A DNA stretch of 64,000 bases from Bacteroidota bacterium (GTDB taxonomy: Bacteria; Bacteroidota; Bacteroidia; Cytophagales; Cyclobacteriaceae). The stretch covers positions 62,001 through 126,000 of the forward strand of contig JAFDYX010000002.1 of the NCBI GenBank assembly GCA_018267215.1, given 5' to 3'. The position numbers and the translations under genes were made by a program. The notes under the pieces are model-generated. The model did no database searches, was not told the DNA's origin, and worked only from the letters and a program-made list of their open reading frames with translations. This document shows, piece after piece, positions 43,178-52,400 of this stretch. Every line of letters starts with the position of its first letter. The first letter of the stretch is position 1.

Positions 43178-43250
43178 AGCGGGAAACGAGGCTCGAACTC
43201 GCGACCCTCAGCTTGGGAAGCTGATGCTCTACCAACTGAGCTACTCCCGC
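43178..43250 (-). tRNA. tRNA-Gly (anticodon CCC)
   Basis: The 73-nt minus-strand sequence folds as a cloverleaf: acceptor GCGGGAG/TTCCCGC with one G-T pair, D stem GCTC/GAGC, anticodon stem TCAGC/GCTGA around loop TTCCCAA, and T arm GCGAG-TTCGAGC-CTCGT. The loop gives anticodon CCC, reading GGG. The CCA end is not encoded. The stretches between it and the flanking genes (43009-43177 and 43251-43379) hold no gene that I can see. Confidence 0.95.
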
Positions 43251-43379
43251 TTATGGTCTCAAAATTGAACAATCAAAAATCAAAATCCAAAAAAATGTGT
43301 GCACCTTCCGCATCGAACGTTACTGCCTGATCTGCTCTTGGAAACAAAAAAATTTACATATTGAAGTCAAATTGATACC

Positions 43380-44165
43380 ATGAAAACAATCCGATCTATT
43401 CTTGCCTTACTGCTGGTCAGTTCATTTTTTTCATGCCTTCATGTTGACAGCAGAAAACTTGTCTGGCATGATGAATTTGATTACACCGGAAAACCAGACT
43501 CCACCCGCTGGGGGTATGACCTCGGTGGCAGCGGATGGGGAAACAATGAAGCTCAGTTTTATACTAACCATATCCGAAACGCGCATGTCGAAAACGGCAT
43601 GCTTACCATAGAAGCTATCAATGAAAAGTTAGAAGGCAAAGAATATACCAGTGCCCGGTTAGTTACCAAAAACAAAGGCGATTGGAAATACGGGCGCATA
43701 GAAGTACGAGCCAAGTTACCGCACGGCACGGGCACGTGGCCGGCCATCTGGATGCTTCCCACCGATTGGAAATACGGAGGCTGGCCTGCCAGCGGTGAGA
43801 TTGATATTATGGAGCACGTAGGGTTCGACCCCGGCAAAATACACGGCACGCTGCACTCGGAAAAATACAATCACATCAAACAAACACAGCAGGAAGGCAT
43901 CACAATAGTAGCCGACTGTCAGGATGCATTTCATCTATACGCCATCGAATGGACAGAAAACCAGATCAGATTTTTTGTAGACGATAAAAAATATTTTTCT
44001 GTAACACGAAATCCACAAGATGATTATACAGGCTGGCCGTTCGATCAGCGCTTTCACTTGATACTGAATATTGCTGTGGGCGGAAACTGGGGAGGCATGA
44101 AAGGAATAGACCCCACTATTTGGCCGCAGCAAATGCTGGTAGATTATGTGCGGGTGTATCAATAA
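43380..44165 (+). CDS. Glycoside hydrolase family 16 lipoprotein (laminarinase-like)
   Basis: The product has 261 residues. A lipoprotein signal peptide ends at SFFSC (C19 lipidation site), so it is probably anchored in the outer membrane. The GH16 catalytic motif GEIDIMEH gives E140, D142 and E145. The segments FHLYAIEWT, RFFVDDKKYFSV and NIAVGGNWGG line the cleft. The insertion-free IDIMEH form is typical of beta-1,3-glucanases (laminarinases), so laminarin or other beta-1,3-glucan is the likely substrate. It is transcribed with maf, 30 bp later. Confidence 0.92.
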   Translation: MKTIRSILALLLVSSFFSCLHVDSRKLVWHDEFDYTGKPDSTRWGYDLGGSGWGNNEAQFYTNHIRNAHVENGMLTIEAINEKLEGKEYTSARLVTKNKGDWKYGRIEVRAKLPHGTGTWPAIWMLPTDWKYGGWPASGEIDIMEHVGFDPGKIHGTLHSEKYNHIKQTQQEGITIVADCQDAFHLYAIEWTENQIRFFVDDKKYFSVTRNPQDDYTGWPFDQRFHLILNIAVGGNWGGMKGIDPTIWPQQMLVDYVRVYQ

Positions 44166-44195
44166 TATCAGTTACGGATCAGTTAATTATCAGAC

Positions 44196-44768
44196 ATGTT
44201 GCAGCTAACCAAAAAATTAATCCTTGCTTCAGCCTCGCCCCGCAGGCAATTTTTATTGAAAGAAATAGGATTAGAATTTACGATTGATCCGCCCCACATA
44301 GACGAATCATTTCCTGAAAGCATGTTGCCGGCAAATGTTCCCTCCTATCTGGCCGAGAAAAAAGCAAGGGCACTGCTTCCCCAAATCAATGATGAAATTG
44401 TGCTGGCATCGGATACGGTGGTAGTCTTACAAAACAAAATATTAAACAAGCCGCAAGACCGAAGCGAAGCCATCTCTATGTTGCGTGCCCTGAGCGGAAA
44501 TACGCACACCGTCATTACAGCGGTTTGTTTGTTAAACAAAACCAAGTGCGATTGCTTTGACGACCGCACAGAGGTAACTTTCAAAAAATTGAGTGAAAAG
44601 GAAATTGAATATTACGTTGACCATTACCAACCCTACGATAAGGCGGGCGCTTACGGTGCGCAAGATTTTATCGGTATGATCGCCATCGAGAAAATTGTGG
44701 GCTCGTACTTTACCGTGATGGGACTGCCCGTACATAAAGTTTACGAGAGACTACATCAGTTCTCTTGA
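44196..44768 (+). CDS. maf: Maf-like nucleoside triphosphate pyrophosphatase
   Basis: The 190-residue protein matches Maf throughout: LILASASPRRQFLLKEIGLEF at the N-terminus, the catalytic LASDTVVVL and KPQDRSEAISMLRALSGNTH segments, and YDKAGAYGAQDFIGMIAIEKIVGSYFTVMGLP near the end. Maf proteins hydrolyse non-canonical or excess nucleotides to monophosphates; overproduction in Bacillus blocks septation. It ends 28 bp from the convergent thyA. Confidence 0.96.
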   Translation: MLQLTKKLILASASPRRQFLLKEIGLEFTIDPPHIDESFPESMLPANVPSYLAEKKARALLPQINDEIVLASDTVVVLQNKILNKPQDRSEAISMLRALSGNTHTVITAVCLLNKTKCDCFDDRTEVTFKKLSEKEIEYYVDHYQPYDKAGAYGAQDFIGMIAIEKIVGSYFTVMGLPVHKVYERLHQFS

Positions 44769-44796
44769 TCTATCAGTTCACTAACAGAATGAAAAA

Positions 44797-45591
44797 TCAC
44801 ACGGCTATAGGCGCTTTGATGCCAGGATGAGATTGATAGTTTACGATTTCAAAATCCTCGAATTGATAGTCGAACAATGAATCGGGCTTTCTTTTGATTA
44901 CCAGTTGAGGGAGTGGAAAAGGCTTGCGCTGCAACTGGATACGTGCCTGCTCAAAATGATTGGCATACAAATGCACATCACCGCCAGTCCAAATAAATTC
45001 TCCGGATTTTAAATTGCACTGTTGTGCCACCATCTCGGTCAGCAGGGCATAGCTGGCAATATTGAACGGCACGCCTAAAAAATAATCTGCGCTGCGTTGA
45101 TAAAGCTGGCAAGATAACTTTTCGTCTGCCACGTAAAATTGAAACAGGGCATGGCACGGAGGCAAGGCCATGTTATCTACTTCGGCCGGATTCCAGGCCG
45201 ATACAATATGCCTGCGCGAGTCCGGTTTAGTTTTTAATTGATGGATAACGTGGGCAATTTGATCTATCTTTCTTCCATCAGGCGCAGGCCAACTGCGCCA
45301 CTGGCTTCCATACACAGGCCCCAAGTTTCCATTCTTATCAGCCCATTCATCCCAGATGGATACCCCGTTGTCTTTTAAATATTTTATGTTGGTATCGCCA
45401 CGCAAAAACCAGAGCAGTTCGTAAATGATGGAGCGGAGATGAAGTTTTTTGGTAGTAACCAGCGGAAACCCATCTGATAAGTTGAAACGCAATTGCCTTC
45501 CAAAAACAGATTTCGTTCCTGTGCCGGTACGGTCAGTTTTTGTCGAACCGTTTTCCAAGATGTCTTTCATCAAATCAAGGTATGGCTGCAT
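44797..45591 (-). CDS. thyA: Thymidylate synthase
   Basis: The start is ATG 45591 ([15 protein letters not shown]), giving 264 residues, the same as the E. coli enzyme; 14 extra upstream codons are discounted. The catalytic cysteine is C146 in [23 protein letters not shown] (about 21-31) binds phosphate, and the SWRS-type region and [11 protein letters not shown] segment are conserved. It makes dTMP from dUMP with methylene-tetrahydrofolate. The usual folA partner is not in the window; downstream is maf, convergent. Confidence 0.98.
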   Translation of the reverse strand: MQPYLDLMKDILENGSTKTDRTGTGTKSVFGRQLRFNLSDGFPLVTTKKLHLRSIIYELLWFLRGDTNIKYLKDNGVSIWDEWADKNGNLGPVYGSQWRSWPAPDGRKIDQIAHVIHQLKTKPDSRRHIVSAWNPAEVDNMALPPCHALFQFYVADEKLSCQLYQRSADYFLGVPFNIASYALLTEMVAQQCNLKSGEFIWTGGDVHLYANHFEQARIQLQRKPFPLPQLVIKRKPDSLFDYQFEDFEIVNYQSHPGIKAPIAV

Positions 45592-45630
45592 GGGTTGAAA
45601 TTTGATGCAAATAACTGAACTGCGAGCAAA

Positions 45631-45660
45631 CAAAAAAGCCCTCGCTAATGCGAGGGCTTT
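45631..45660 (-). terminator. Rho-independent terminator of the lipoprotein gene
   Basis: AAAGCCCTCGC (45635-45645), loop TAAT, GCGAGGGCTTT (45650-45660) is a perfect 11-bp stem. Read on the minus strand it ends in six T, 33 bp after the stop codon of the lipoprotein gene at 45693. It insulates that gene from thyA. Confidence 0.85.
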
Positions 45661-45692
45661 ACACCTACCTCACCAACCCCTCAATTTTTTTT

Positions 45693-46628
45693 TTAATTGC
45701 CACTTGGGCTAATGGTAATGGTCTTGGTTTTACCATTGAAAGCAATAGTAACCGTATTGGTGCAAGACGTAGAACCGCCATTGCCAAACGTAAACGTATA
45801 AGTATTAGCCGTTGAACTACCGGCTGGCGTTACAGCCAAAGTTTTAGAGCCAGACTGCGGAAAATAATAACCAGTTGATGCACACGCTGCAGTGTACATA
45901 ATGTTGGTAGTAATGTTCATGGCATAACTTGCGCCCTTCCGTGTGGTGCCTGTAGCAGAGCCTCCGGCTTTATGGGCAACCGTATTTTGATTAGGTGAAG
46001 CAACTACCCACGTCCATACGGCTGTGTAGTTGGCATTGCGCGTAGCGGTAGTGTTATCAGCAAAAGTAAAAGTCAGTTGCGAAACATGGCTATGGGTAAT
46101 TACCCATGTGCCGGCTGTGGTGGCGGTATCTACTGATACTACCGTTACGGTAATCCCGCCCGAAATCCCCACGGTGTTACGCACGAAGTTAGAGAAAGTG
46201 ATTTGGCGGGTTGATCCGGCAACAAAGCGTTTGCCTTGATAGGAAATGATAATTTGTCCGGAGCGGGTAACGCCATCGCCACCTACTGTACCGGTACCGA
46301 AGTTAATGGTGATCGTACCCGATATACCATTAGGACCTCTGGTTCCGGTAATGGTAATCGTTGCACCTTTCAGGCGGCCGTCTTTATTACTCAAATCAAT
46401 AGTCCACTCAGATCTGGCTTGCGCCAACTGAGCATCTGATACATTGTTCATCACGGTATTTCCTAAGTCCGTTGCCTCATTCGCTTGGGAAGAAGCTACT
46501 GATTCCGTGCTCACATTTTGTACATCTGTTGCACTCAGTGGGTTGTCATCGCTTTTACTGCACGAAGCCAGCACTAAAATCCCCGCCACCACAGCAACCG
46601 AGAGACCTTTGAACATTACATTTTTCAT
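45693..46628 (-). CDS. Putative secreted lipoprotein, paralog of the 46739 gene
   Basis: The product has 311 residues with a lipoprotein signal peptide (MKNVMFKGLSVAVVAGILVL, lipobox LASC, Cys23). The mature part is S/T/G-rich and beta-strand-like throughout (ATITITGTRGPNGISGTITI, RQITFSNFVRNTVGISGGIT), ending in a CTNTVTIAFNGKTKTITISPS stretch. The protein resembles the neighbouring 315-residue lipoprotein in the N-terminal segment after the Cys and in the closing strands, so the two are a diverged tandem duplication. I do not recognise a domain. A surface-exposed role fits the location near the type IX adhesin genes. Confidence 0.85.
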   Translation of the reverse strand: MKNVMFKGLSVAVVAGILVLASCSKSDDNPLSATDVQNVSTESVASSQANEATDLGNTVMNNVSDAQLAQARSEWTIDLSNKDGRLKGATITITGTRGPNGISGTITINFGTGTVGGDGVTRSGQIIISYQGKRFVAGSTRQITFSNFVRNTVGISGGITVTVVSVDTATTAGTWVITHSHVSQLTFTFADNTTATRNANYTAVWTWVVASPNQNTVAHKAGGSATGTTRKGASYAMNITTNIMYTAACASTGYYFPQSGSKTLAVTPAGSSTANTYTFTFGNGGSTSCTNTVTIAFNGKTKTITISPSGN

Positions 46629-46691
46629 TTTATTTGGAGTTTAAATTAAAGTTTTCGAGTTAAGTATATTATGGTTCGAATCTGAAAGTGA

Positions 46692-46730
46692 AACAACAGG
46701 CAATACACAGTATGTGTGTTGCCCGTTGTT
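46692..46730 (-). terminator. Long hairpin after the second lipoprotein gene
   Basis: AACAACAGGCAATACACA (46692-46709) pairs with TGTGTGTTGCCCGTTGTT (46713-46730), with one mismatch and one G-T pair, across a 3-nt loop. It starts 8 bp after the stop codon of the gene at 46739 (minus strand) and is followed on that strand by TTTCACTTTC. The stem is long and the T-run weak. Confidence 0.6.
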
Positions 46731-46738
46731 AAGAAAGG

Positions 46739-47686
46739 TCAGTCACCCGATTCGTTAATAGACAATTGTTTTTCTTTCCCTTTAATAGTAATGGTAATGG
46801 TATTGTCGCAAGAACCATTTCCATAATCAATCGTGATCTGCTCATTGCCAAAGGTGATAACTTTTTCTCCCTGCACCGGAGTATAAACACCTTCGAGGCG
46901 ACAAGAAACCTTCACTACCAAATCTTTGGTAACCTGCATGAAATAACTTTCGCCATTTTTGAAGGTACCGTTTGCCGTACTCAGCGAATGATCTACCGGG
47001 TTTTCTGTCAATGTTATCCACTCGTCATTAAGAGGAGAGCCAGCCCGTACCCATTCGCGTGTAATGGTATGCTCTCTGGTTATCGTTTTGCCATTAGGGA
47101 ATGTTACAGCGCCACTATCTAACACAGATTTAAACATCAGGTACTGAGAAGTATCGGCCTGTTGTGTTGTAATGGTCAAGTTACCTTGAATGTGTGTATC
47201 GTTGCGATAATAATTAACCAAACGAACATTGTGCCAAGACCCGGGCATCCAACGGATGCCATCATACGTGATGATAATTTTCCCTCTGCGTCTTACACCG
47301 TGAGAATCTTTGCACGTACTGGACAGAGAGTCGAAATTAATAACGATCACTCCATGTGGATGAAGCCTAGTGCCTGTACGCGAAATAGTAATAACCGCAC
47401 ATTGCAGCCGTTCATCAATACGCCATAAATGTAAAGCTCTAAAGCCTGTTTCGCGGGCACCAGCACTAGAGCCGGAATAATCTGAAACAGCCATGCCGCC
47501 CACGGCACTGGTAGCAATATCGCCTGCATCATTGGTAACTGATGCTGCCACAGACTCATTGTTTACTTTTTGCGTATCATTTGCACTGAGGATATCGCTG
47601 TCTTTCTGACAGGATGCCAACGCCACCCAGAACAGCACCGCTACTGCCGTGATATTCCTTACCTGAAATAACCTGTTCTTTTTCAT
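46739..47686 (-). CDS. Putative secreted lipoprotein (second paralog)
   Basis: The product has 315 residues with a lipoprotein signal peptide (MKKNRLFQVRNITAVAVLFW, lipobox LASC, Cys26). After the Cys, QKDSDILSANDTQKVNNES parallels the SKSDDNPLSATDVQNVSTES of its neighbour, and the C-terminus (CDNTITITIKGKEKQLSINES) parallels its end. The middle is more charged and less repetitive. The upstream gap shared with the DUF4159 gene (47687-47774) holds no clear -7 element on this strand. Function unknown; a cell-surface or T9SS-linked role is only suggested by position. Confidence 0.85.
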   Translation of the reverse strand: MKKNRLFQVRNITAVAVLFWVALASCQKDSDILSANDTQKVNNESVAASVTNDAGDIATSAVGGMAVSDYSGSSAGARETGFRALHLWRIDERLQCAVITISRTGTRLHPHGVIVINFDSLSSTCKDSHGVRRRGKIIITYDGIRWMPGSWHNVRLVNYYRNDTHIQGNLTITTQQADTSQYLMFKSVLDSGAVTFPNGKTITREHTITREWVRAGSPLNDEWITLTENPVDHSLSTANGTFKNGESYFMQVTKDLVVKVSCRLEGVYTPVQGEKVITFGNEQITIDYGNGSCDNTITITIKGKEKQLSINESGD

Positions 47687-47774
47687 AGAGGTTTTTAGTT
47701 TTTTGTTGCTTTGATATGTTCCTAACTTTAGGGTTTAAGAAGCCGAACAGATTTTTTTAAAAATTGTATTTTTA

Positions 47775-48428
47775 ATGCGTTTACATTTCATTTTAATACC
47801 TGCTCTTGTATTCTGTGCTGCTTCCTTGCAAGCACAGCTTAAAATTGGAAAGCTGAAATACAACGGGGGCGGAGATTGGTATGCCAACAAAACGGCACTG
47901 CCTAACTTAATCCGGTTTTGCAACAATGAATTAGGCACACGGCTGCAGGATGAGGAGGATGTGGTGGAGGTGGGCAGCCCGTCCATTTTCAGTTATCCTT
48001 ATTTGTATATGACAGGCCATGGCAACGTAGTCTTCTCTCCGGCAGAAGCGGAGAATCTGAAAAGGTATTTAATGGCCGGAGGTTTTTTACATGTGGACGA
48101 TAACTACGGTCTCGACAAATTTTTCAGGGTAGAGATAAAAAAAATTTTCCCTGAATCGCCCTTAGTAGAAATCCCGTTCACTCACCCTATCTACCATCAG
48201 AAGTTTGAATTCCCTAATGGCCTCCCTAAAATCCATGAACATGATGGCAAGCCGGCACAAGGCTTTGGTATTTTTTATCAAGGCAGGCTGGTACTTTTTT
48301 ATTCTTACGAATGTGATCTGGGTAATGGGTGGGAAGACCAAAGGATTTATAACGATCCCGAAAGCAAGCGGCAAGAAGCCCTGAAGATGGGTGCTAACCT
48401 TATCTCATTTTGTTTTACTTCTCAGTAA
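47775..48428 (+). CDS. DUF4159-domain secreted protein
   Basis: The product has 217 residues with a signal peptide (MRLHFILIPALVFCAASLQAQ). The mature protein is one DUF4159 domain: RFCNNELGTRLQDEEDVVEV, PYLYMTGHGNVVFSPAEAENLKRYLMAGGFLHVDDN and the closing FYSYECDLGNGWED. The family is widespread, lacks a known function and resembles a glutamine-amidotransferase-like fold without obvious catalytic residues. It ends 9 bp from the convergent SprF-like gene. Confidence 0.9.
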   Translation: MRLHFILIPALVFCAASLQAQLKIGKLKYNGGGDWYANKTALPNLIRFCNNELGTRLQDEEDVVEVGSPSIFSYPYLYMTGHGNVVFSPAEAENLKRYLMAGGFLHVDDNYGLDKFFRVEIKKIFPESPLVEIPFTHPIYHQKFEFPNGLPKIHEHDGKPAQGFGIFYQGRLVLFYSYECDLGNGWEDQRIYNDPESKRQEALKMGANLISFCFTSQ

Positions 48429-48437
48429 AATATTCAA

Positions 48438-49466
48438 TTAATTCCAAAAGCCGGGTTTGTTGTTGAAGGTAGGGCATGGTATCAGCCGGTTGCGTTTCTT
48501 CACCCCGCGGTGCAAGGGCTTGGCAGCAAATTCATAGATAATAGACACCTCGTGCGCACCGCCAGCATTGGTGGCCAGCGGAGAAATAGTGAAATCGTAG
48601 CTGTACCCAATCGTAAAGTCTTTCAGATAAATCCCCAGCATAAAGACAACGGCATCTTGTTGAACGGTGCCAATGACGCTTTTCTGGAAGGGCTTGCCCC
48701 GATACCAAAAACCAACTGAAACCGGATCTACGTGATAGTTTACACCTACATCCATCTGGGTAATTCCCGATTGGCTACGAAATACAAATGAGGGAGTTAA
48801 ATACGATGGGCGATCGGACGAGCGAAGGCCGTTCATCAGATTAAACCTCGCTCCCCCATGAATAGCCACTTTCATACCCAGACGGTCTTCTTCATTTAAG
48901 ACTGAAACATTGGGCTGGTTCATGTGGCTAAAGGCTGCACCCAGCCACAAGGTTTTGCTGTACAAAAGAAAGCCAGACCCAAAATCAAAATATTGTTGAT
49001 TACCCAGCTTTTGCAGAGCCGGATCCAGCGAACCTGCCGAACCATACGTCAACTGATCGCCTAAAATTAATTTCGTGCGATCTAATCCGTTGATACCATA
49101 ACCAAAATACAGGCCGGGAGAAAATACAATTTTATCATTCAGGCGCACCTTGTAAGAATAAGTCAATCCAAACGTAGTAGTCCGCCATCCGGCCGAGCCC
49201 ATCTTATCGGTACTCGCTATAATACCAAATCCACTTCTCAATTCATCTACCCATATATCATAACTGGCCATGAAGGTGTTAAACGCTTGCGGAAGATTAG
49301 GCCACTGGATACGGTTGTTAACTATCAATCGTTGCTGGGGTGTGATGCCCGTAAAGCCGGGGTTTAAATACAAGGGAGCCTGATAGAACTGGGAGAATTG
49401 CGGATCTTGTGCAGACGCCACAACAGAACAAGTACCTATAAAAAATGCAACCCAAATTTTTTTCAT
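48438..49466 (-). CDS. PorP/SprF-family type IX secretion outer-membrane protein
   Basis: The product has 342 residues with a signal peptide (MKKIWVAFFIGTCSVVASAQ), followed by the family signature DPQFSQFYQAPLYLNPGFTG. The rest is a predicted barrel (FGLTYSYKVRLNDKIVF, GFLLYSKTLWLGAAFSHMNQ, FTIGYSYDFTISPL). In Flavobacterium, SprF-type proteins attach or guide secreted adhesins with type B sorting domains. Gene order (giant adhesin, then this gene, same strand, 20-bp gap) makes it the probable dedicated partner of the neighbouring giant protein. Confidence 0.93.
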   Translation of the reverse strand: MKKIWVAFFIGTCSVVASAQDPQFSQFYQAPLYLNPGFTGITPQQRLIVNNRIQWPNLPQAFNTFMASYDIWVDELRSGFGIIASTDKMGSAGWRTTTFGLTYSYKVRLNDKIVFSPGLYFGYGINGLDRTKLILGDQLTYGSAGSLDPALQKLGNQQYFDFGSGFLLYSKTLWLGAAFSHMNQPNVSVLNEEDRLGMKVAIHGGARFNLMNGLRSSDRPSYLTPSFVFRSQSGITQMDVGVNYHVDPVSVGFWYRGKPFQKSVIGTVQQDAVVFMLGIYLKDFTIGYSYDFTISPLATNAGGAHEVSIIYEFAAKPLHRGVKKRNRLIPCPTFNNKPGFWN

Positions 49467-49486
49467 CTTCCCAAATATAATAGCTT

Positions 49487-52400
49487 TTAACGGATCAGGG
49501 TAACATCGCCCACTTGTGTTGTTCGCTGCTGATCTGATAATCGGAGGGTGAGTTTATACACATACACACCTGCATGCATCAGCCGCCCGTTCTGATCGTA
49601 CCCATCCCATCCCACGGTTTGGTTGTTGCTTTCAAAAATCAGATTACCCCACCGATCGTAGATTTGTAAATTAAATTCTTCTACACCTTTTACCTGTGGC
49701 AGGAATATGTAGTTGTTGGCATCGTTAGAGCCGCCGGATACGCCCCCGCTGGGGCCGGCTGTACTCGGTGTGAAGGCATTGGGTATCTTCGCTACCCCAC
49801 CCTGCTTGGCTACTACTTTCTGTGTTGTGGTGTCGCGGCAGATTACACCGCCACCATGATCGTTCGATGCGATCAGGGTAACATTAAATACACCTTCAAA
49901 TTTATAGGTATTGCTCGGCTCAAAAGATATCGAGGTTTCTCCGTCACCAAAATCCCAATCAAATTCTGTAGCTCCTACGCTGTTGTTGATAAACTTCATC
50001 GGGGTATCGGGCACATACACGGTAGGTGGGCTGGCTAAAAATGCAGCGTGCGGTTTATCATAAATAATAAACGGCCCTTGTGTTAACGTATTTTGTTGGC
50101 CTGTTTTTGAATAAATAGCCGTAAGCGAAATATAATATTTTCCAGGCTGTGTAATGTTGAATACCGGAAGTGGTGCACTGGATTGGGCAACAATGTTATT
50201 GTTGCCGTCTGTTACCTGCCAACTGCTTTGATCTCCACCCGATGTATTTTGTGTAACTATTAAGTTCGAAGGGAAGCAAGATGCAGGTGGTGTAGCTTGG
50301 AACGCAGCAATAACCGGTGCCACTAAAATATTGATGGACTGCGTGGTCATCTTCGAGTAACACGAAAGCCCCACCGAATTAGCTGCCAGGTTAGTAACTA
50401 TCAGTGAAATTATTTTCCGCCCGGGCGATGAATAATTAACAGATAAGTTAGGCCCAACGTTGTTGACAGAATCAGGTGAAGAATCTACACCAAAATTCCA
50501 TACATAACTGTATTTAGTATTGTCTTGCGGTGTAGATGTGTTGGTAAATACAACAGTCGAGTTTCCACCGGAGAACTGAGGTACTGTGCCTACCGTAAAG
50601 GCGGCCGTCAGTTTGGGGAACACATTATAAACCACCTGACTGTTTAAGGCCTGCGGGCAACCCAGGTTGTCGGTCATAGACACCAGTTTGTAAGTGGTGT
50701 TGACGGCAGGTGTAATCGCTATGGCTTTAAAGTTGGCAACCTTGGTAAGTGTCTGGTTACTTCCATCATTATACACCAGCGTAAACGGAGCCTGACCGTT
50801 CAGCTGCACCTGTAAAAAGTCTTTGGTTCCATCACAGATATTGTTGATGCTGTCGTTGAGGAACTTGGCTTTCATGCGGGCACCTGCCTGAATGCTCACT
50901 GTTTTTTGCAACCCCGGACAGAACGTGGGAGCCGGCCCGGTGGGTGTAATGTAGTAAGTGAAATTATCCGATGAGAAACTCAATGTGTCACTCACTGCAG
51001 CAACATTAATAGTCGCTGCAGAATTTGCTCCTGCTCCGGAAGCAGAACCCGACAAGGGCACACCCGAATTATTCGGATCCACCGTCCAGGCATAGTTCAC
51101 ACCTGTTACCGGGCTTGTTAAAGGTAGAGCCAATGGCGCACCATAACAAACAGTTTTCGTTAATGGTAAACCCGAAATAGTTGGCGTTGGGTTAACCGTA
51201 ACATTAATGACCAAAGGCGTATTGGTACAATTTGCTGCCTTGGGTGTAATCGTGTACGTTACAGTGGAAGGAACACTACCGGTATTTCTGAGCGATTGTA
51301 AAATCAAATTGCCTGATCCGCTGCCCGCTCCCGTTACCGAGCCCGAAGGCGAAACCGATGTACTCCATGTATTGATCGTGCCCACCACATTAGATGTCAG
51401 CGAAATGTTAACCGTGCTGTCGCTGCAAATAGGTGCCTGCGAAGTGGCCGTTAAAACAGGCAGCGGATTTACATTTAATGTAATGCTGGTATTGTTTCCT
51501 TGACAACCCAATCCACCACTTACAACGGGTTGCAAGATGTATGTTACTGTTTGCTGGTTGACGGTCGTATTGCTCCAGGTGTCAACAATGGATGCATGAT
51601 TAGCGTAAGTAGCAACCGGAACTGCCGGGGAGCTGAGTGTGATACCTCCGGTAGGTGTGGCACTGATCACATTAAACTGTACCGTTCCGGCAGAAGGAGT
51701 TGTAGGTGAGTTTAAAGTAATATTACTGGCCACCTGCGAACAGACCGTGGAAATCAGCGGTGAGGCAATTAATTTTGGCAATGGATCAACAGTCACTACA
51801 AACGAAACAGGTGCACTGGAACATCCCGCACCTCCACCGGCACCATTAGCCATCGCAGTAATTTTATAAGTAACATTGCCGGCTCCGTTAGATACATTGA
51901 CCAGATTATCCTGAATAGAGCCGGGAGGCAAATTGCTCATAGCGGGCGAAAAACCTGATAACGATCCTCCGATATTTGATGTGGCTGTATAGTTGAACGA
52001 CACAGAAGCGGCACCGGTAGATGGGATACTCGGTGAACTGAGTGCAATATTTGTTGTAGCATTACTACAGATGCTCTGTGCCAAAGACGCGGGGGTTACG
52101 GTAGCTTGAATAGTGGGCTCGACAGTCAATGCCACCGTACCCACAGGGCCGATACAACCGAGTGTAGAAACCGGGGCAATAGAATAAGTAACCGTTAATG
52201 TTCCATTAGTAGAATTTGTAAACTTATCACCCGATATTTCTGCGTTCGTCACTCCATTCCGTGGTGAGCCCGTATTGCCGGCTGTTTGTGTCAACCCTCC
52301 TTGAATAAGGATATTAGTGATGTTATATCCATTCGGACTTGCCGCAGGTACGCTGGTAGGGGTAGTTGTCAGCGTAATACCGGTCGGACTGGTTGAACAA

